The translations under genes were made by a program, and so were the position numbers. A stretch of DNA of 64,000 nucleotides from Chitinophaga sp. MM2321 (GTDB lineage Bacteria; Bacteroidota; Bacteroidia; Chitinophagales; Chitinophagaceae): positions 4,650,001-4,714,000 of the forward strand of contig NZ_OZ035533.1 in assembly GCF_964033635.1 (NCBI RefSeq), given 5' to 3'. The notes below the pieces were generated by a model. That model was not told the origin of the DNA. It made no database searches and saw nothing but the letters and a program-made list of their open reading frames with translations. The stretch's first letter is position 1. The number at the start of each line of letters is the position of its first letter. This document shows, piece by piece, positions 35,816 through 45,607 of this stretch.

Positions 35816-36634
35816 ATGGGTCCGATTGGCGTTTTTGATTCCGGCTACGGCGGGTTAACCGTTTTGAAAGAAATTGTTGCAGAGCTACCGGAATATGATT
35901 ATATCTATCTGGGAGATAATGCGCGCGCGCCTTATGGCAACCGCGGCTTTGATACCATCCACGCCTACACGCTGGAATGTGTACAAAAGCTGTTTGACAT
36001 GGGATGCCCGCTGGTAATATTAGCCTGCAATACGGCTTCTGCAAAGGCATTGCGTACCATCCAGCAAAAAGACCTTCCGCGTATTGCACCGGATAACCGG
36101 GTACTGGGCGTTATCCGTCCTACTTCCGAAATGGTGGGCACGATTACGCAAACCGGTGAAGTTGGTATCCTCGCCACCAATGGTACTGTTTCCTCTGAAT
36201 CTTACCCGTTGGAGATCAACAAATTTTTCCCGCATGTAATTACTCATCAGCTGGCATGTCCCATGTGGGTGCCACTGGTGGAAAACAATGAACATGAAGG
36301 TGCCGGCGCGGACTTCTTCGTAAAAGAATATCTCGGTAAAATATTAGCGCAATCTGCCAACATCGACACACTGGTATTGGGTTGTACCCATTATCCCCTG
36401 CTGATGAAAAAGATCCGCCAATACCTTCCCGGCGGCATCACTGTACTGGCACAGGGAAAGATCGTTGCCCGCAGTCTGAAAGACTATCTCAAACGTCATC
36501 CGGAAATGGAGAGCAGGCTCACAAAAAATCAGGAACACCGCTTTTATACCACAGATGATCCGGCCATTTTTAACCATATGGCGGAAATATTTTTTGGGAA
36601 AGAAGTAGCGTCAGATAAAATAGATCAGGATTAA
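35816..36634 (+). CDS. murI: Glutamate racemase
   Basis: Makes D-glutamate for peptidoglycan. The 272-residue enzyme has IGVFDSGYGGLTVLKEI at the N-terminus and the two catalytic cysteines in ILACNTASAKAL and LGCTHYPLL. It follows the carbonic anhydrase gene by 22 bases. Its last codons, GAT CAG GAT TAA, lie in the stem of a hairpin shared with the convergent S9 peptidase gene, so both proteins end in D-Q-D. Confidence 0.96.
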   Translation: MGPIGVFDSGYGGLTVLKEIVAELPEYDYIYLGDNARAPYGNRGFDTIHAYTLECVQKLFDMGCPLVILACNTASAKALRTIQQKDLPRIAPDNRVLGVIRPTSEMVGTITQTGEVGILATNGTVSSESYPLEINKFFPHVITHQLACPMWVPLVENNEHEGAGADFFVKEYLGKILAQSANIDTLVLGCTHYPLLMKKIRQYLPGGITVLAQGKIVARSLKDYLKRHPEMESRLTKNQEHRFYTTDDPAIFNHMAEIFFGKEVASDKIDQD

Positions 36635-36652
36635 ATTTTTTAATCCTGGTCT
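36622..36652. terminator. Bidirectional hairpin encoding both flanking stop codons
   Basis: Stem 36622-36635 pairs with 36639-36652 over 14 positions, 13 Watson-Crick and one T/G, with a three-base loop. It contains the murI stop (36632-36634) and the S9 peptidase stop (36640-36642), with only five bases between the two stops. The stem motif CAGGATTAA also occurs at other gene ends in the window. Confidence 0.8.
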
Positions 36653-38769
36653 TTTTCCAGTTTCAATAAGAAGGCATATTCCAATGCTACTTCCTTCAGT
36701 GCAGTAAAGCGTCCCGAAGCGCCGCCATGCCCAGCTTCCATATTGGTGTGCAGCAACAGCAGGTTATGATCTGTTTTCATTTCACGTAGCTTAGCTACCC
36801 ATTTGGCCGGCTCCCAGTACTGTACCTGCGAATCGTGCAGGCCCGTTGTAACCAGGAGATTAGGATATGCTTTAGCAGTTACATTATCGTAAGGAGAATA
36901 CGATTTCATGTAGTCGTAGGAATCTTTATGTTTTGGATTTCCCCATTCATCAAACTCACCGGTGGTCAATGGAATACTTTCATCCAGCATGGTGGTGACC
37001 ACATCCACAAAAGGTACCTGCGCTACTACTCCGTGAAATAGTTCAGGGCGCATATTCACTACAGCGCCCATCAGTAATCCACCGGCGCTGCCACCCATTG
37101 CATACAGCTGTTCTTTGCGGGTATAATGTTGCTGTACCAGGTAATCCGCACAGGCTATAAAATCAGTGAAAGTATTTTTCTTCTTAAACATCTTTCCGTC
37201 TTCATACCACTGCCGCCCCATTTCCTGACCACCGCGCACATGTGCAATGGCAAAGGCAAAGCCGCGATCCAGGAGACTTAACAGGTTGCCATCAAAATCA
37301 GCGTCCATACTGTTGCCATAAGAACCGTATCCATACAGCAGCAGCGGGCTTTTACCATTTTTATCAAAAGTCTTTTTATAGACAATGGAGATAGGGATTT
37401 TCGTACTGTCGTTGGCGGTAGCAAACAATCTTTCGGAAGCATAATTTTTGGGGTCATATCCTCCCAGTACTTCCTGTTGCCGCTTCAATTCGCGCTTGCC
37501 TGTTTCCATATCGTAATCATACACAGAATTGGGTGTGATCATGGAAGTATAATTGAAGCGCAGCTCCTTGCTATCCATTTCAGGATTGTTGCCGATGTAG
37601 GCGGTGTAAGCCGGTTCGGCAAACGACAAATATTCGTCCTGCTTTTTCTGGTTGTTGATCACGCGGATCTGCGTCAGACCATTTTTTCTTTCTCCCAGTA
37701 CCAGGAAGTTTTTGAACACTTCCAGGTTTTCCAGCAGCACATCGCTGCGGTTTGGGATCAGTTCCTGCCAGTTTTGCCGCGAAGTCCTTTCCAGCGGGGT
37801 TTCCATCAACCGGAAATTCAGTGCGTCCCAGTTGGTAACGATGTAAAATTTATCTTCCCGGTGATCGATATCATACAACATATCTTTTTCACGCGGCTGG
37901 AATACACGGAAGGTGCCATCGGGCTTATCGGCGTCCAGGATGCGGCTTTCAGACGACAATGTACTACCGCTGCTGATCACAATATATTTGCCTGACTTTG
38001 TTTTGCGCACACTCACCGCAAATGTTTCATCGGTTTCATGATACACTTCTTTATCAGCGGTAGCGCCTAATGTATGCCGCATAATACGGTCGGCACGCAA
38101 CGTGACGGTATCCTTGCGGCTATAGAACAATGTTTTATTATCGTTTGCCCAGGTAGAGCCGGCAGTGGTTTCCCTGATTTCATCCGGCAGCATTTCACCT
38201 GTTTCGAGGTTTTTGATGTGAATGGTATAGCGGCGGCGGCTCACGGTATCCAGTCCATACGCCAGCAGTTTGGTATCGGGGCTCACGCTGATACCTCCTA
38301 CGTGGCAATAAGGATGCCCTGCAGCCAGTTCATTCACATTGAGCATAATCTGCTCATCTGCTTCCAGGCTGCCTTTTTTACGGCAGTAAACGGGGTATTC
38401 CTTCCCTTTTTCAAAACGGGTATAATAGTAGAAGCCGTTTTTGAGATACGGCACACTCATATCTGTTTCCTTGATACGATCTTTCATTTCACCGAACAGC
38501 TTCTCCCGGAGTTCTTTTTCGGGTGCCATCACAGTATCCAGGTAAGTATTTTCAGCGGTAAGCCAGGCGAGTACTTTAGGGTCTTCCCGGTTGTTCATCC
38601 AGTAATAATTATCTATCCTGGTATCTCCGTGAATGGTTAGTTCTTTCGCTATTTTCTCAGCGACAGGTGGCGTGATGCTCTCCTGATTATTCATACTACG
38701 TTTGTTTTCATTACAAGACAATAACACAACACCTAAAACCAAACATTGAAGTGGAAAACCTTTGGACAT
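36640..38769 (-). CDS. S9-family oligopeptidase B-like serine peptidase (lipoprotein)
   Basis: A 709-residue prolyl-oligopeptidase-family enzyme that cleaves short peptides. The N-terminus has a lipoprotein signal (MSKGFPLQCLVLGVVLLSC). A seven-bladed propeller (about residues 100-420) precedes the hydrolase domain with LLLYGYGSYG, FAIAHVRGGQEMGRQWY, the serine in MGGSAGGLLMGAV, the acid in LVTTGLHDSQVQYWEP and the histidine in NMEAGHGGASGR. The protein ends in EKDQD-stop from the shared hairpin. Likely periplasmic or outer-membrane peptide processing. Confidence 0.94.
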   Translation of the reverse strand: MSKGFPLQCLVLGVVLLSCNENKRSMNNQESITPPVAEKIAKELTIHGDTRIDNYYWMNNREDPKVLAWLTAENTYLDTVMAPEKELREKLFGEMKDRIKETDMSVPYLKNGFYYYTRFEKGKEYPVYCRKKGSLEADEQIMLNVNELAAGHPYCHVGGISVSPDTKLLAYGLDTVSRRRYTIHIKNLETGEMLPDEIRETTAGSTWANDNKTLFYSRKDTVTLRADRIMRHTLGATADKEVYHETDETFAVSVRKTKSGKYIVISSGSTLSSESRILDADKPDGTFRVFQPREKDMLYDIDHREDKFYIVTNWDALNFRLMETPLERTSRQNWQELIPNRSDVLLENLEVFKNFLVLGERKNGLTQIRVINNQKKQDEYLSFAEPAYTAYIGNNPEMDSKELRFNYTSMITPNSVYDYDMETGKRELKRQQEVLGGYDPKNYASERLFATANDSTKIPISIVYKKTFDKNGKSPLLLYGYGSYGNSMDADFDGNLLSLLDRGFAFAIAHVRGGQEMGRQWYEDGKMFKKKNTFTDFIACADYLVQQHYTRKEQLYAMGGSAGGLLMGAVVNMRPELFHGVVAQVPFVDVVTTMLDESIPLTTGEFDEWGNPKHKDSYDYMKSYSPYDNVTAKAYPNLLVTTGLHDSQVQYWEPAKWVAKLREMKTDHNLLLLHTNMEAGHGGASGRFTALKEVALEYAFLLKLEKDQD

Positions 38770-38787
38770 GGGAAGGGTTAAATTATT

Positions 38788-38883
38788 TAGGAATTTATTT
38801 ATTTACGAATTTAGATATTTAGTTTCAATGGAAGACCTGCCACTGAAACTAAATATCTAAATTCGTAAATAAATAAATTCCTA
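38788..38883. repeat. Perfect 40-base inverted repeat, second core type
   Basis: Arms 38788-38827 and 38844-38883 are exact reverse complements; the loop is 16 bases and could extend by three pairs (TGG/CCA). The inner arm reads TTAGATATTTAGTTTCA and lacks the GAAATGCAGCGG core, matching instead the element at 62388. It lies between two minus-strand genes, upstream of the S9 peptidase and 17 bases after the stop of the oxidoreductase. Confidence 0.95.
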
Positions 38884-38900
38884 CATAGTTAAATCCTGGC

Positions 38901-40292
38901 TTAGCCTTGGATCACGCGCATTTTCAAGGGGTCCCAGTTGATCAGTTTTTTACTGAAATAACTCTGATTGGTGATCAGGGCGGGCCCTGCAGCACGCAAA
39001 CCGAAGGTAGCGTCTTCCACTACGGGTTTGCCGGTACGCATAGATTCAAAGAAGTTCTTGAAGTGGTCCAGCCTGTCATCATAACCGTTTGGAGCGGCGT
39101 ATGCGTTGGATGATTCAATAGCTGCGTCGCTGCCGGCAGGATATTTAGCCTTATACTGTTTTTCAAATGCCTGCTGCTCTGCTTTGGTGAAGGTGTTATA
39201 AGTATCCCATCCGCCATAGCCGGGAGCTTCCGGCAGTTTATGTTTTTTTATTTTGAAATCGTTCCAGCCCAGTTCCAGTACACCTTCGGTACCAATGAGA
39301 CGGGTATATTCTCCTCCGCCGCTGCCATCGGCAAAGTTTACACGCAGGGTCATCTGGAAAGCGGGATGTTCTTTTGTTTCAGGGTAGTTAAAAATAGCCA
39401 CCACTACATCAGGTACATCGCGGCCATCTTTCCATTGCACGAGGTTCCCACTGGCGTATACGCTGGTGGGGCCCAGTGAGCCGGTAATAAAATGCAGGCC
39501 GGAGATCAGGTGTACAAACAGGTCGCCGGGGATGCCGGTGCCGTAAGCCTGATAATTGCGCCAGCGGAAAAAGCGCACCGGATCGAAAGGTACTTTGGAC
39601 GTATCTTTCAGGAAGGTGTCAAAATCCACTGTTTGCGGAGATGCATCCGTAGGAATAGAATACTGCCATGCACCGAGGGCGCTATGACGATCCATCCGGG
39701 CTTCCACTACGTTGAGCTGACCTATTTCACCTGCGAGATAACGCTTACGTGCCTCCGCAAGTGCCACGCTGCTTACACGCTGGCTGCCTACCTGGAAAAC
39801 TGCTTTGGTACGCTTTTGTGCTGCTATTACTTTATGTCCTTCTTCTATCTGTTGTACCATCGGCTTCTCGCAGTAAACGGCTTTTCCGCTTTCCATAGCT
39901 GCGATAGCAATTGTATCGTGCCAGTGATCCGGCGTGGCTACAATAACCGCATCAATATCCTTACGTTTCAGCAGCTCCCGGTAGTCGCGGGTGGTGTATA
40001 CATTTGGTCCGAAAACTTCTTTCACCTTTTCCAGGTGGCCGGTGTAGAGGTCTGCCGCGCCAACAAATTCCACTCCCGGAACTTTGATGGCTGTTTGTAC
40101 ATCACCAAATCCCATGATGCCCATACCTACGCAGGCAACACGGATTTTATCATTTGAGGAAAAATTATTTTCCGGTTGTAGTAAATGTACCGGTTCGTTT
40201 TCCCTACCCATGGCAGCCAGCTGACCTATACCCAGCAATGCTGCGGTACTGCCGAGATGCTTAATGAATTTCCTACGGGATTGATCTGACAT
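38901..40292 (-). CDS. Tat-exported Gfo/Idh/MocA-family oxidoreductase
   Basis: A 463-residue NAD(P)-dependent sugar or inositol dehydrogenase-like protein. The N-terminus SRRKFIKHLGSTAALLGIGQ is a twin-arginine signal, so the folded enzyme with bound cofactor is exported. The Rossmann motif is VACVGMGIMGFGDVQTA, the catalytic motif YCEKPM, and DHWHDTIAIAAMESGKA is typical. The C-terminal domain contains GDLFVHLISGLHFITG. Such proteins act on sugars in the periplasm, some as glycosidases; the substrate is unknown. A CCAGGATT motif follows its stop. Confidence 0.92.
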   Translation of the reverse strand: MSDQSRRKFIKHLGSTAALLGIGQLAAMGRENEPVHLLQPENNFSSNDKIRVACVGMGIMGFGDVQTAIKVPGVEFVGAADLYTGHLEKVKEVFGPNVYTTRDYRELLKRKDIDAVIVATPDHWHDTIAIAAMESGKAVYCEKPMVQQIEEGHKVIAAQKRTKAVFQVGSQRVSSVALAEARKRYLAGEIGQLNVVEARMDRHSALGAWQYSIPTDASPQTVDFDTFLKDTSKVPFDPVRFFRWRNYQAYGTGIPGDLFVHLISGLHFITGSLGPTSVYASGNLVQWKDGRDVPDVVVAIFNYPETKEHPAFQMTLRVNFADGSGGGEYTRLIGTEGVLELGWNDFKIKKHKLPEAPGYGGWDTYNTFTKAEQQAFEKQYKAKYPAGSDAAIESSNAYAAPNGYDDRLDHFKNFFESMRTGKPVVEDATFGLRAAGPALITNQSYFSKKLINWDPLKMRVIQG

Positions 40293-40364
40293 AAAATATA
40301 TTTTTTAAGAATAGAGGTACATAATAGTAAAAAAATTACGAATTACGAGAGATAGAATTATGAG

Positions 40365-40475
40365 CGGTTAATCAGAAAAAAGATTAGCCTGATCAGCAGA
40401 GATTGAAACGAATAATAACCATATCCGTTTTAATCTTCACCAATCAGGCTAATCCCTTATAATCCGTTAATCCTG
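40365..40475. repeat. Imperfect inverted repeat after sdhB
   Basis: The segment GATTAGCCTGAT (40382-40393) pairs perfectly with 40443-40454, and GATTGAAACG (40401-40410) pairs with 40426-40435 with one mismatch. The right end reads CCGTTAATCCTGG, the reverse complement of the CCAGGATTAA motif seen at other gene ends. It lies just after the sdhB stop and probably ends the sdh transcript. The rest of the 40293-40477 gap is AT-rich without a gene. Confidence 0.7.
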
Positions 40476-40477
40476 GT

Positions 40478-41242
40478 CTATTTTTCTACTGTCATCCCTG
40501 CACCAATCACCTCTCTGTTCAGACGGGCGATATTGGTTAAAGAGATTTCTTTAGGACATTCTGCTTCGCAGGCGCCGGTGTTGGTACAGCTACCAAAGCC
40601 TTCTTTGTCCATCTGTGCGAGCATGTTGAGCGCACGTGATTTCCTTTCAGGTTGCCCCTGTGGCAACAGTGCCAGCTGAGAAACTTTGGCAGACAGGAAC
40701 AGCATCGCGGAAGAGTTTTTACAAGCTGCTACGCAGGCGCCGCAACCGATACACGCCGCAGCGGCGAAAGCCAGGTCTGCTTTGTTTTTATCGATGGGCA
40801 GGCTGTTGGCATCCTGTGCATTCCCTGTGTTGACAGAGATATAACCACCTGCTTCAATGATGCGGTCAAAAGCGCCTCTATCTACCGTCAGGTCTTTAAC
40901 TACCGGGAAAGCGCCTGCCCTCCAGGGTTCTACGGTGATAGTATCGCCATCCTTGAACGCACGCATGTGCAGCTGACAGGTAGTGGTACCTTCCCAGGGA
41001 CCGTGTGCACGGCCATTGATATGCATGGAGCATGCACCACAAATACCTTCGCGGCAATCGTGGTCAAATGCTACCGGGTCTTTTCCTTCGTTGATCAGTT
41101 CTTCATTCACCACATCAAACATTTCGAGGAAAGACATTTCAGAAGAAATGTTTTTAGCCTGTAATGTTTCAAACTTACCCTGATCATTTCTATTTTTCTG
41201 CCTCCACACTTTTAATGTGAGGTTCATGTTATAATGTTCCAT
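40478..41242 (-). CDS. sdhB: Succinate dehydrogenase/fumarate reductase iron-sulfur subunit
   Basis: Carries electrons between the flavoprotein and quinone site. The start is taken at 41242 (254 residues), though an ATG five codons later is equally plausible; a longer frame reaching 41299 is less likely. The 2Fe-2S ligands are in [17 protein letters not shown] with TTTCQLHM, the second cluster in [15 protein letters not shown] and the third in [15 protein letters not shown]. It lies last in sdhC-sdhA-sdhB. Confidence 0.95.
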   Translation of the reverse strand: MEHYNMNLTLKVWRQKNRNDQGKFETLQAKNISSEMSFLEMFDVVNEELINEGKDPVAFDHDCREGICGACSMHINGRAHGPWEGTTTCQLHMRAFKDGDTITVEPWRAGAFPVVKDLTVDRGAFDRIIEAGGYISVNTGNAQDANSLPIDKNKADLAFAAAACIGCGACVAACKNSSAMLFLSAKVSQLALLPQGQPERKSRALNMLAQMDKEGFGSCTNTGACEAECPKEISLTNIARLNREVIGAGMTVEK

Positions 41243-41308
41243 AATCCCTGGACAATTATTTGATTTATAATCCTGATCAACTGTTAAACAATCAACCAAT
41301 AACCCTTA

Positions 41309-43282
41309 TTATTTGTAGCTACGTTGTGTAGGTTTACATTCTTCGAACACCAGCGGCTCTTTGTGCAGTTCGTACTGGCCATCGCCTTTGTATTCCCATG
41401 CAGCTACGTAGGAGAAGTTTTCATCGTCACGTTTTGCTTCTCCTTCTTCTGTTTGTGATTCTTCACGGAAGTGGCCACCGCAGGATTCGCGGCGGTTGAG
41501 CGCATCTAAACACATCAGCTCACCCAGTTCGAGGAAGTCTGCAACACGACCTGCTTTTTCCAGTTCGGGGTTGAATTCTTTTTCTGTACCTGGTACCCGC
41601 ACATCTCTCCAGAACTCAGCACGCAGTGCTTTAATCTCTTCGATAGCTTCTTTCAGACCTTGTTCGTTACGTGCCATACCGCACTTTTCCCACATGATCT
41701 TACCCAATCTTTTATGGAAATAATCAACAGACCTGGAACCTTTTACCGTCATGAATTTGTTGATCGTATCCTTTACATTTTTCTCTGCTTCCACAAAGGC
41801 GGGATGATCAGTAGGTATTGCCTTGGTACGGATTTCATCCGCCAGGTAGTTACCGATAGTATAAGGCAGCACAAAGTAACCATCTGCCAGTCCCTGCATC
41901 AGTGCAGAGGCACCGAGACGGTTTGCACCGTGATCAGAGAAGTTGGCTTCTCCCAGGGAATACAGACCGGGAACGGTGGTATTCAGTTCGTAATCCACCC
42001 ACAGGCCTCCCATAGTGTAGTGCACCGCAGGATAAATACGCATGGGTAATTCGTAAGGATTTTCACCGGTGATTTTGGCGTACATGTCGAACAGGTTACC
42101 ATATTTCTCGGCTACTACTTCTTTACCCAGTTTAATGATTTCTTCTTTGGAAATGTTGGAGAGCTGGCGTTTACCCACTTCGATGCTACCATAACGTTCA
42201 ATAGCTGCGGCGAAGTCGAGGAATACCGCCTGCCTGGAAGTACCTACGCCATGACCGGCATCACATCTTTCTTTTGCTGCACGGGAAGCCACGTCACGGG
42301 GAACGAGGTTACCATATGCAGGATATCTTCTTTCCAGGTAGTAATCCCTTTCTTCTTCAGGAATTTCGCTGGCTTTACGTGTATCGTTTTGTTTTTTGGG
42401 TACCCAGATACGGCCATCGTTACGCAGTGATTCTGACATCAGTGTCAGTTTTGACTGGTGGTCGCCGGAAACGGGGATACAGGTAGGATGGATCTGTGTA
42501 AAGCAGGGGTTAGCGAAGTAAGCACCATTCCTGGTAGCTTTCCAGGCTGCTGTAACGTTAGAACCCATCGCGTTTGTAGACAGGTAGAAAACGTTGCCAT
42601 AACCACCACTGCAGATTAATACAGCGTGACCGAAATGACGTTCCAGTTCACCTGTTACCAGGTCACGGGCAATGATACCGCGTGCTTTACCATCGATTTT
42701 CACGATTTCCAGCATTTCATGACGGCTGTACATTTTCACGTTGCCCAATGCTACCTGGCGCTCCAATGCAGAGTAGGCGCCGAGCAGCAGCTGCTGGCCT
42801 GTCTGACCTGCTGCATAAAAAGTACGTTGTACCTGTGTACCACCGAAAGAGCGGTTACTCAACAGGCCACCGTATTCACGTGCAAAGGGAACACCCTGTG
42901 CCACGCACTGATCTATAATATTGCCACTTACCTCCGCCAGGCGATGCACATTGGCTTCGCGGGAACGGTAGTCGCCACCTTTTACAGTGTCGTAGAACAA
43001 ACGGAAAACAGAGTCACCATCGTTCTGATAATTTTTAGCGGCATTGATACCACCCTGGGCAGCAATACTGTGCGCACGACGCGGACTATCCTGAAAGCAG
43101 AAAGCTTTTACTTTATACCCCAACTCACCCAATGAAGCCGCTGCTGAAGCGCCCGCCAAACCAGTACCAATCACAATTATTTCCAGGCTACGCTTATTGG
43201 CTGGATTCACCAGTTTACAATGTCCTTTATAGTCTTCCCATTTACTATTTAATGGTCCGGCAGGAATTTTTGCGTTCAACAT
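41309..43282 (-). CDS. sdhA: Succinate dehydrogenase/fumarate reductase flavoprotein subunit
   Basis: A 657-residue FAD subunit oxidising succinate. The FAD-binding fold is [20 protein letters not shown], the covalent-FAD region [18 protein letters not shown], the active-site stretch [15 protein letters not shown], and the C-terminal [22 protein letters not shown]. Length and gene order fit the B-type enzyme of Bacteroidota with menaquinone. The SdhC gene is upstream (19-base gap) and SdhB downstream. Confidence 0.97.
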   Translation of the reverse strand: MLNAKIPAGPLNSKWEDYKGHCKLVNPANKRSLEIIVIGTGLAGASAAASLGELGYKVKAFCFQDSPRRAHSIAAQGGINAAKNYQNDGDSVFRLFYDTVKGGDYRSREANVHRLAEVSGNIIDQCVAQGVPFAREYGGLLSNRSFGGTQVQRTFYAAGQTGQQLLLGAYSALERQVALGNVKMYSRHEMLEIVKIDGKARGIIARDLVTGELERHFGHAVLICSGGYGNVFYLSTNAMGSNVTAAWKATRNGAYFANPCFTQIHPTCIPVSGDHQSKLTLMSESLRNDGRIWVPKKQNDTRKASEIPEEERDYYLERRYPAYGNLVPRDVASRAAKERCDAGHGVGTSRQAVFLDFAAAIERYGSIEVGKRQLSNISKEEIIKLGKEVVAEKYGNLFDMYAKITGENPYELPMRIYPAVHYTMGGLWVDYELNTTVPGLYSLGEANFSDHGANRLGASALMQGLADGYFVLPYTIGNYLADEIRTKAIPTDHPAFVEAEKNVKDTINKFMTVKGSRSVDYFHKRLGKIMWEKCGMARNEQGLKEAIEEIKALRAEFWRDVRVPGTEKEFNPELEKAGRVADFLELGELMCLDALNRRESCGGHFREESQTEEGEAKRDDENFSYVAAWEYKGDGQYELHKEPLVFEECKPTQRSYK

Positions 43283-43301
43283 ATATCCTAACTTTACAGA
43301 A

Positions 43302-43985
43302 TTATTTGAAATAGATTACAACCGGAATGATAGCAAAACCAATAGGGATAGCTATTCCGAACAGCCATACGCCTACAAAATTGATTAACCCGTTGTATTT
43401 CTTATGATTTAAACCGAAGGTCTGGAAGGCACTTTTGAAACCATGCACCAGGTGAAAGGATAAGCCGATCATACCCACTACATACAGTACAACCAACCAG
43501 CCCTGTTTAAAAGTTTCCTGGGAAACCCGGTAGAGATCTTTTAATGGTTCTTCCATACCCGCGTAGGTTTGGGTAGGCATTTCACCGTAGTGGAACTTTG
43601 CCCAGAAATTAGCCAGGTGGATAATAATGAAGATGAAAAGGATACTTCCCATGATCGCCATTTGGCGGCTGAACCAGGAAGATGTTTGATTGCCCGCACT
43701 CACTGCGTATTTCACCGGACGGGCTGCCCTGTTGCTGAAAGTAAGCCGGATGGCTATAACCGCGTGGAGCAGAATCACAATTTTAAGCCCCCAGGCAATA
43801 AACTGAATCAGGCTGTTATGCCCCATAAACGCTGCATATGCGTTAAAAGCCTTGCCTTCGTCGTTATAAAGCAGCTGGAAATTACCTGCCAGGTGCACAA
43901 CAACAAAACTGCAAAGAAACAAACCGGTAGCACCTACCAATAACTTCTTACCGATAGAGGTATTAAAGAACTGTGACCACTTCAT
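43302..43985 (-). CDS. sdhC: Succinate dehydrogenase cytochrome b subunit (single-polypeptide type)
   Basis: A 227-residue membrane anchor with five hydrophobic helices and conserved histidines in [35 protein letters not shown] and [13 protein letters not shown], suited to two hemes b. This single large anchor defines the B-type complex and replaces separate SdhC and SdhD. First gene of the operon, with a promoter at 44035-44064. Confidence 0.95.
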   Translation of the reverse strand: MKWSQFFNTSIGKKLLVGATGLFLCSFVVVHLAGNFQLLYNDEGKAFNAYAAFMGHNSLIQFIAWGLKIVILLHAVIAIRLTFSNRAARPVKYAVSAGNQTSSWFSRQMAIMGSILFIFIIIHLANFWAKFHYGEMPTQTYAGMEEPLKDLYRVSQETFKQGWLVVLYVVGMIGLSFHLVHGFKSAFQTFGLNHKKYNGLINFVGVWLFGIAIPIGFAIIPVVIYFK

Positions 43986-44034
43986 AAGTAAAATTCTAAG
44001 CTTCCTAGTATGAAAAGATGATTGAAATGTCGCG

Positions 44035-44064
44035 CAAATTTAGCGCAGGAAAAATAAAAACCAA
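44035..44064 (-). promoter_or_regulatory. Bacteroidota promoter of sdhCAB
   Basis: On the minus strand TTG (44064-44062), a 19-base spacer and TAAATTTG (44042-44035) followed by C. The leader would be roughly 45 bases. Confidence 0.7.
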
Positions 44065-44173
44065 ATGATATTTATCAGGTTTCAAAATACGTGCATCTCT
44101 TTAATAATATATAAATCAATTGTAAATCAGTTATTCATGCATGATATCTTTCATTTTGCAATGAAAATTAATA

Positions 44174-44737
44174 TTATTCTAACCGCCTCAGCATGATGTT
44201 ATCTATCATATTATACAGATGGAGAGGTTGATATGTTCGCCATTTATGATCTTCGAGCAAGTGCACATAATGATGTAAACGGGCCCGTTCAAATTCCTGT
44301 TTTGTTTGTTCCGGCATGTTCAGGCTCACAATCCATCCGCCATCATCCTTTATATCATCCCACCATTCTTCATAATAACAATCATCAGAAGAATGGAAAT
44401 TCATCACATTTTCAGTGAGCAGTATAAATTTGGTAATGCCCTGGGAGATAAGTATATCAATGATTTCCCGCTTGAGGGTCATGATATCGTTATCAATGGC
44501 ATCATTCCATTCCCCTAATAATTCTATGATAACAAAATTGAACTGGTAATCCGTGTACAGGATCTTCAGGTACAGGTTACGGGAGCCGAAATCGTCCCAC
44601 TGCGGATGTACATAATAATTATATACCGTATTTGAGAATACAAATTCGCTATACTCACGGCCATAAAATGGCGAATACTCGTCCTCTTCTGCCGTATACA
44701 GATGCCGCCAATTGTAATATGGTTCTATGTTGTGCAT
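44174..44737 (-). CDS. Acidic, aromatic-rich protein of unknown function
   Basis: A 187-residue cytoplasmic protein with no signal or membrane segment. It is rich in Tyr, Trp, Asp and Glu (PYYNWRHLYTAEEDEYS, CYYEEWWDDIKDDGGWI) and has an alternating beta/alpha pattern in the middle (FVIIELLGEW, ITKFILLTENVMNF). I do not recognise a family. It lies 31 bases before murQ on the same strand in gene order murK-like, murQ, this gene, so it may be the last gene of that operon. Confidence 0.75.
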   Translation of the reverse strand: MHNIEPYYNWRHLYTAEEDEYSPFYGREYSEFVFSNTVYNYYVHPQWDDFGSRNLYLKILYTDYQFNFVIIELLGEWNDAIDNDIMTLKREIIDILISQGITKFILLTENVMNFHSSDDCYYEEWWDDIKDDGGWIVSLNMPEQTKQEFERARLHHYVHLLEDHKWRTYQPLHLYNMIDNIMLRRLE

Positions 44738-44768
44738 GTCCGGTTATCGCTGCAAATGTCAGATTAAA

Positions 44769-45587
44769 TCATACTTTCACAAAATCATCCACCGCTTTTT
44801 TTACACTACCGGCTTTTAAGAGAAGCGCCTGTGCCTGTTCATAATCTGTGAGCGATAATTTCTCCATCAGCATCTTCACGCCCCGGTCTACCAGTTTTTC
44901 ATTACTGAGCTGCATGTTCACCATTTTATTATCTTCTACCCTGCCCAACTGGATCATAACGGCTGTAGATATCATATTGAGCACCAGTTTCTGCGCAGTA
45001 CCACTTTTCATGCGCGTGCTGCCCGTAACAAACTCCGGTCCTACCACTACCTCCACGGGGAAGTCGGCGGCCGCAGATACCGGCGAATCGGGGTTACAGC
45101 TGATACTGCCGGTAATGATGCCTTTGCTGCGGCACATGTCCAATGCCCCGATCACATAAGGCGTAGTACCGCTGGCAGCAATGCCTACCACTACATCTTT
45201 ATCGGAGATATTAAATTCCTGTAAGTCTTTCCAGCCCTGCTCCCGGTCATCTTCCGCAAACTCTACCGCCTTGCGGATAGCATCATCGCCACCGGCAATA
45301 ATGCCAATTACCAGTCCATACGGTACGCCAAATGTAGGCGGGCACTCAGAAGCATCAACGATACCCAGTCGTCCGCTGGTACCGGCTCCCATATAAAATA
45401 AACGGCCACCGGCCAGCATTTTATCTGCAATGGCTGCCACCAGCTTTTCAATCTGTGGAATGGATTCTTCCACTGCCAGCGGAACTGACCTGTCTTCTTT
45501 ATTTATATTAAAGAGTAATTCCTGAATGGTCATCTTTTCAAGATGACGATAACCAGAGGTTTGTTCAGTTATTTTTACAAATGTCAT
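44769..45587 (-). CDS. murQ: N-acetylmuramic acid 6-phosphate etherase
   Basis: Removes the lactyl group of MurNAc-6-phosphate to give GlcNAc-6-phosphate during peptidoglycan recycling. The 272-residue SIS-domain protein has GGRLFYMGAGTSGRLGIVDASECPPTFG, GIAASGTTPYVIGAL and NPDSPVSAAADFPVEVVVGPEFVTGSTRMKSGTA in segments. The final helical region is FVKV-ended. It follows a BadF-type kinase by 20 bases, matching the kinase-etherase pairs of Bacteroidota. Confidence 0.96.
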   Translation of the reverse strand: MTFVKITEQTSGYRHLEKMTIQELLFNINKEDRSVPLAVEESIPQIEKLVAAIADKMLAGGRLFYMGAGTSGRLGIVDASECPPTFGVPYGLVIGIIAGGDDAIRKAVEFAEDDREQGWKDLQEFNISDKDVVVGIAASGTTPYVIGALDMCRSKGIITGSISCNPDSPVSAAADFPVEVVVGPEFVTGSTRMKSGTAQKLVLNMISTAVMIQLGRVEDNKMVNMQLSNEKLVDRGVKMLMEKLSLTDYEQAQALLLKAGSVKKAVDDFVKV

Positions 45588-45607
45588 ATTTGTGCGGTTG
45601 GAGATGA

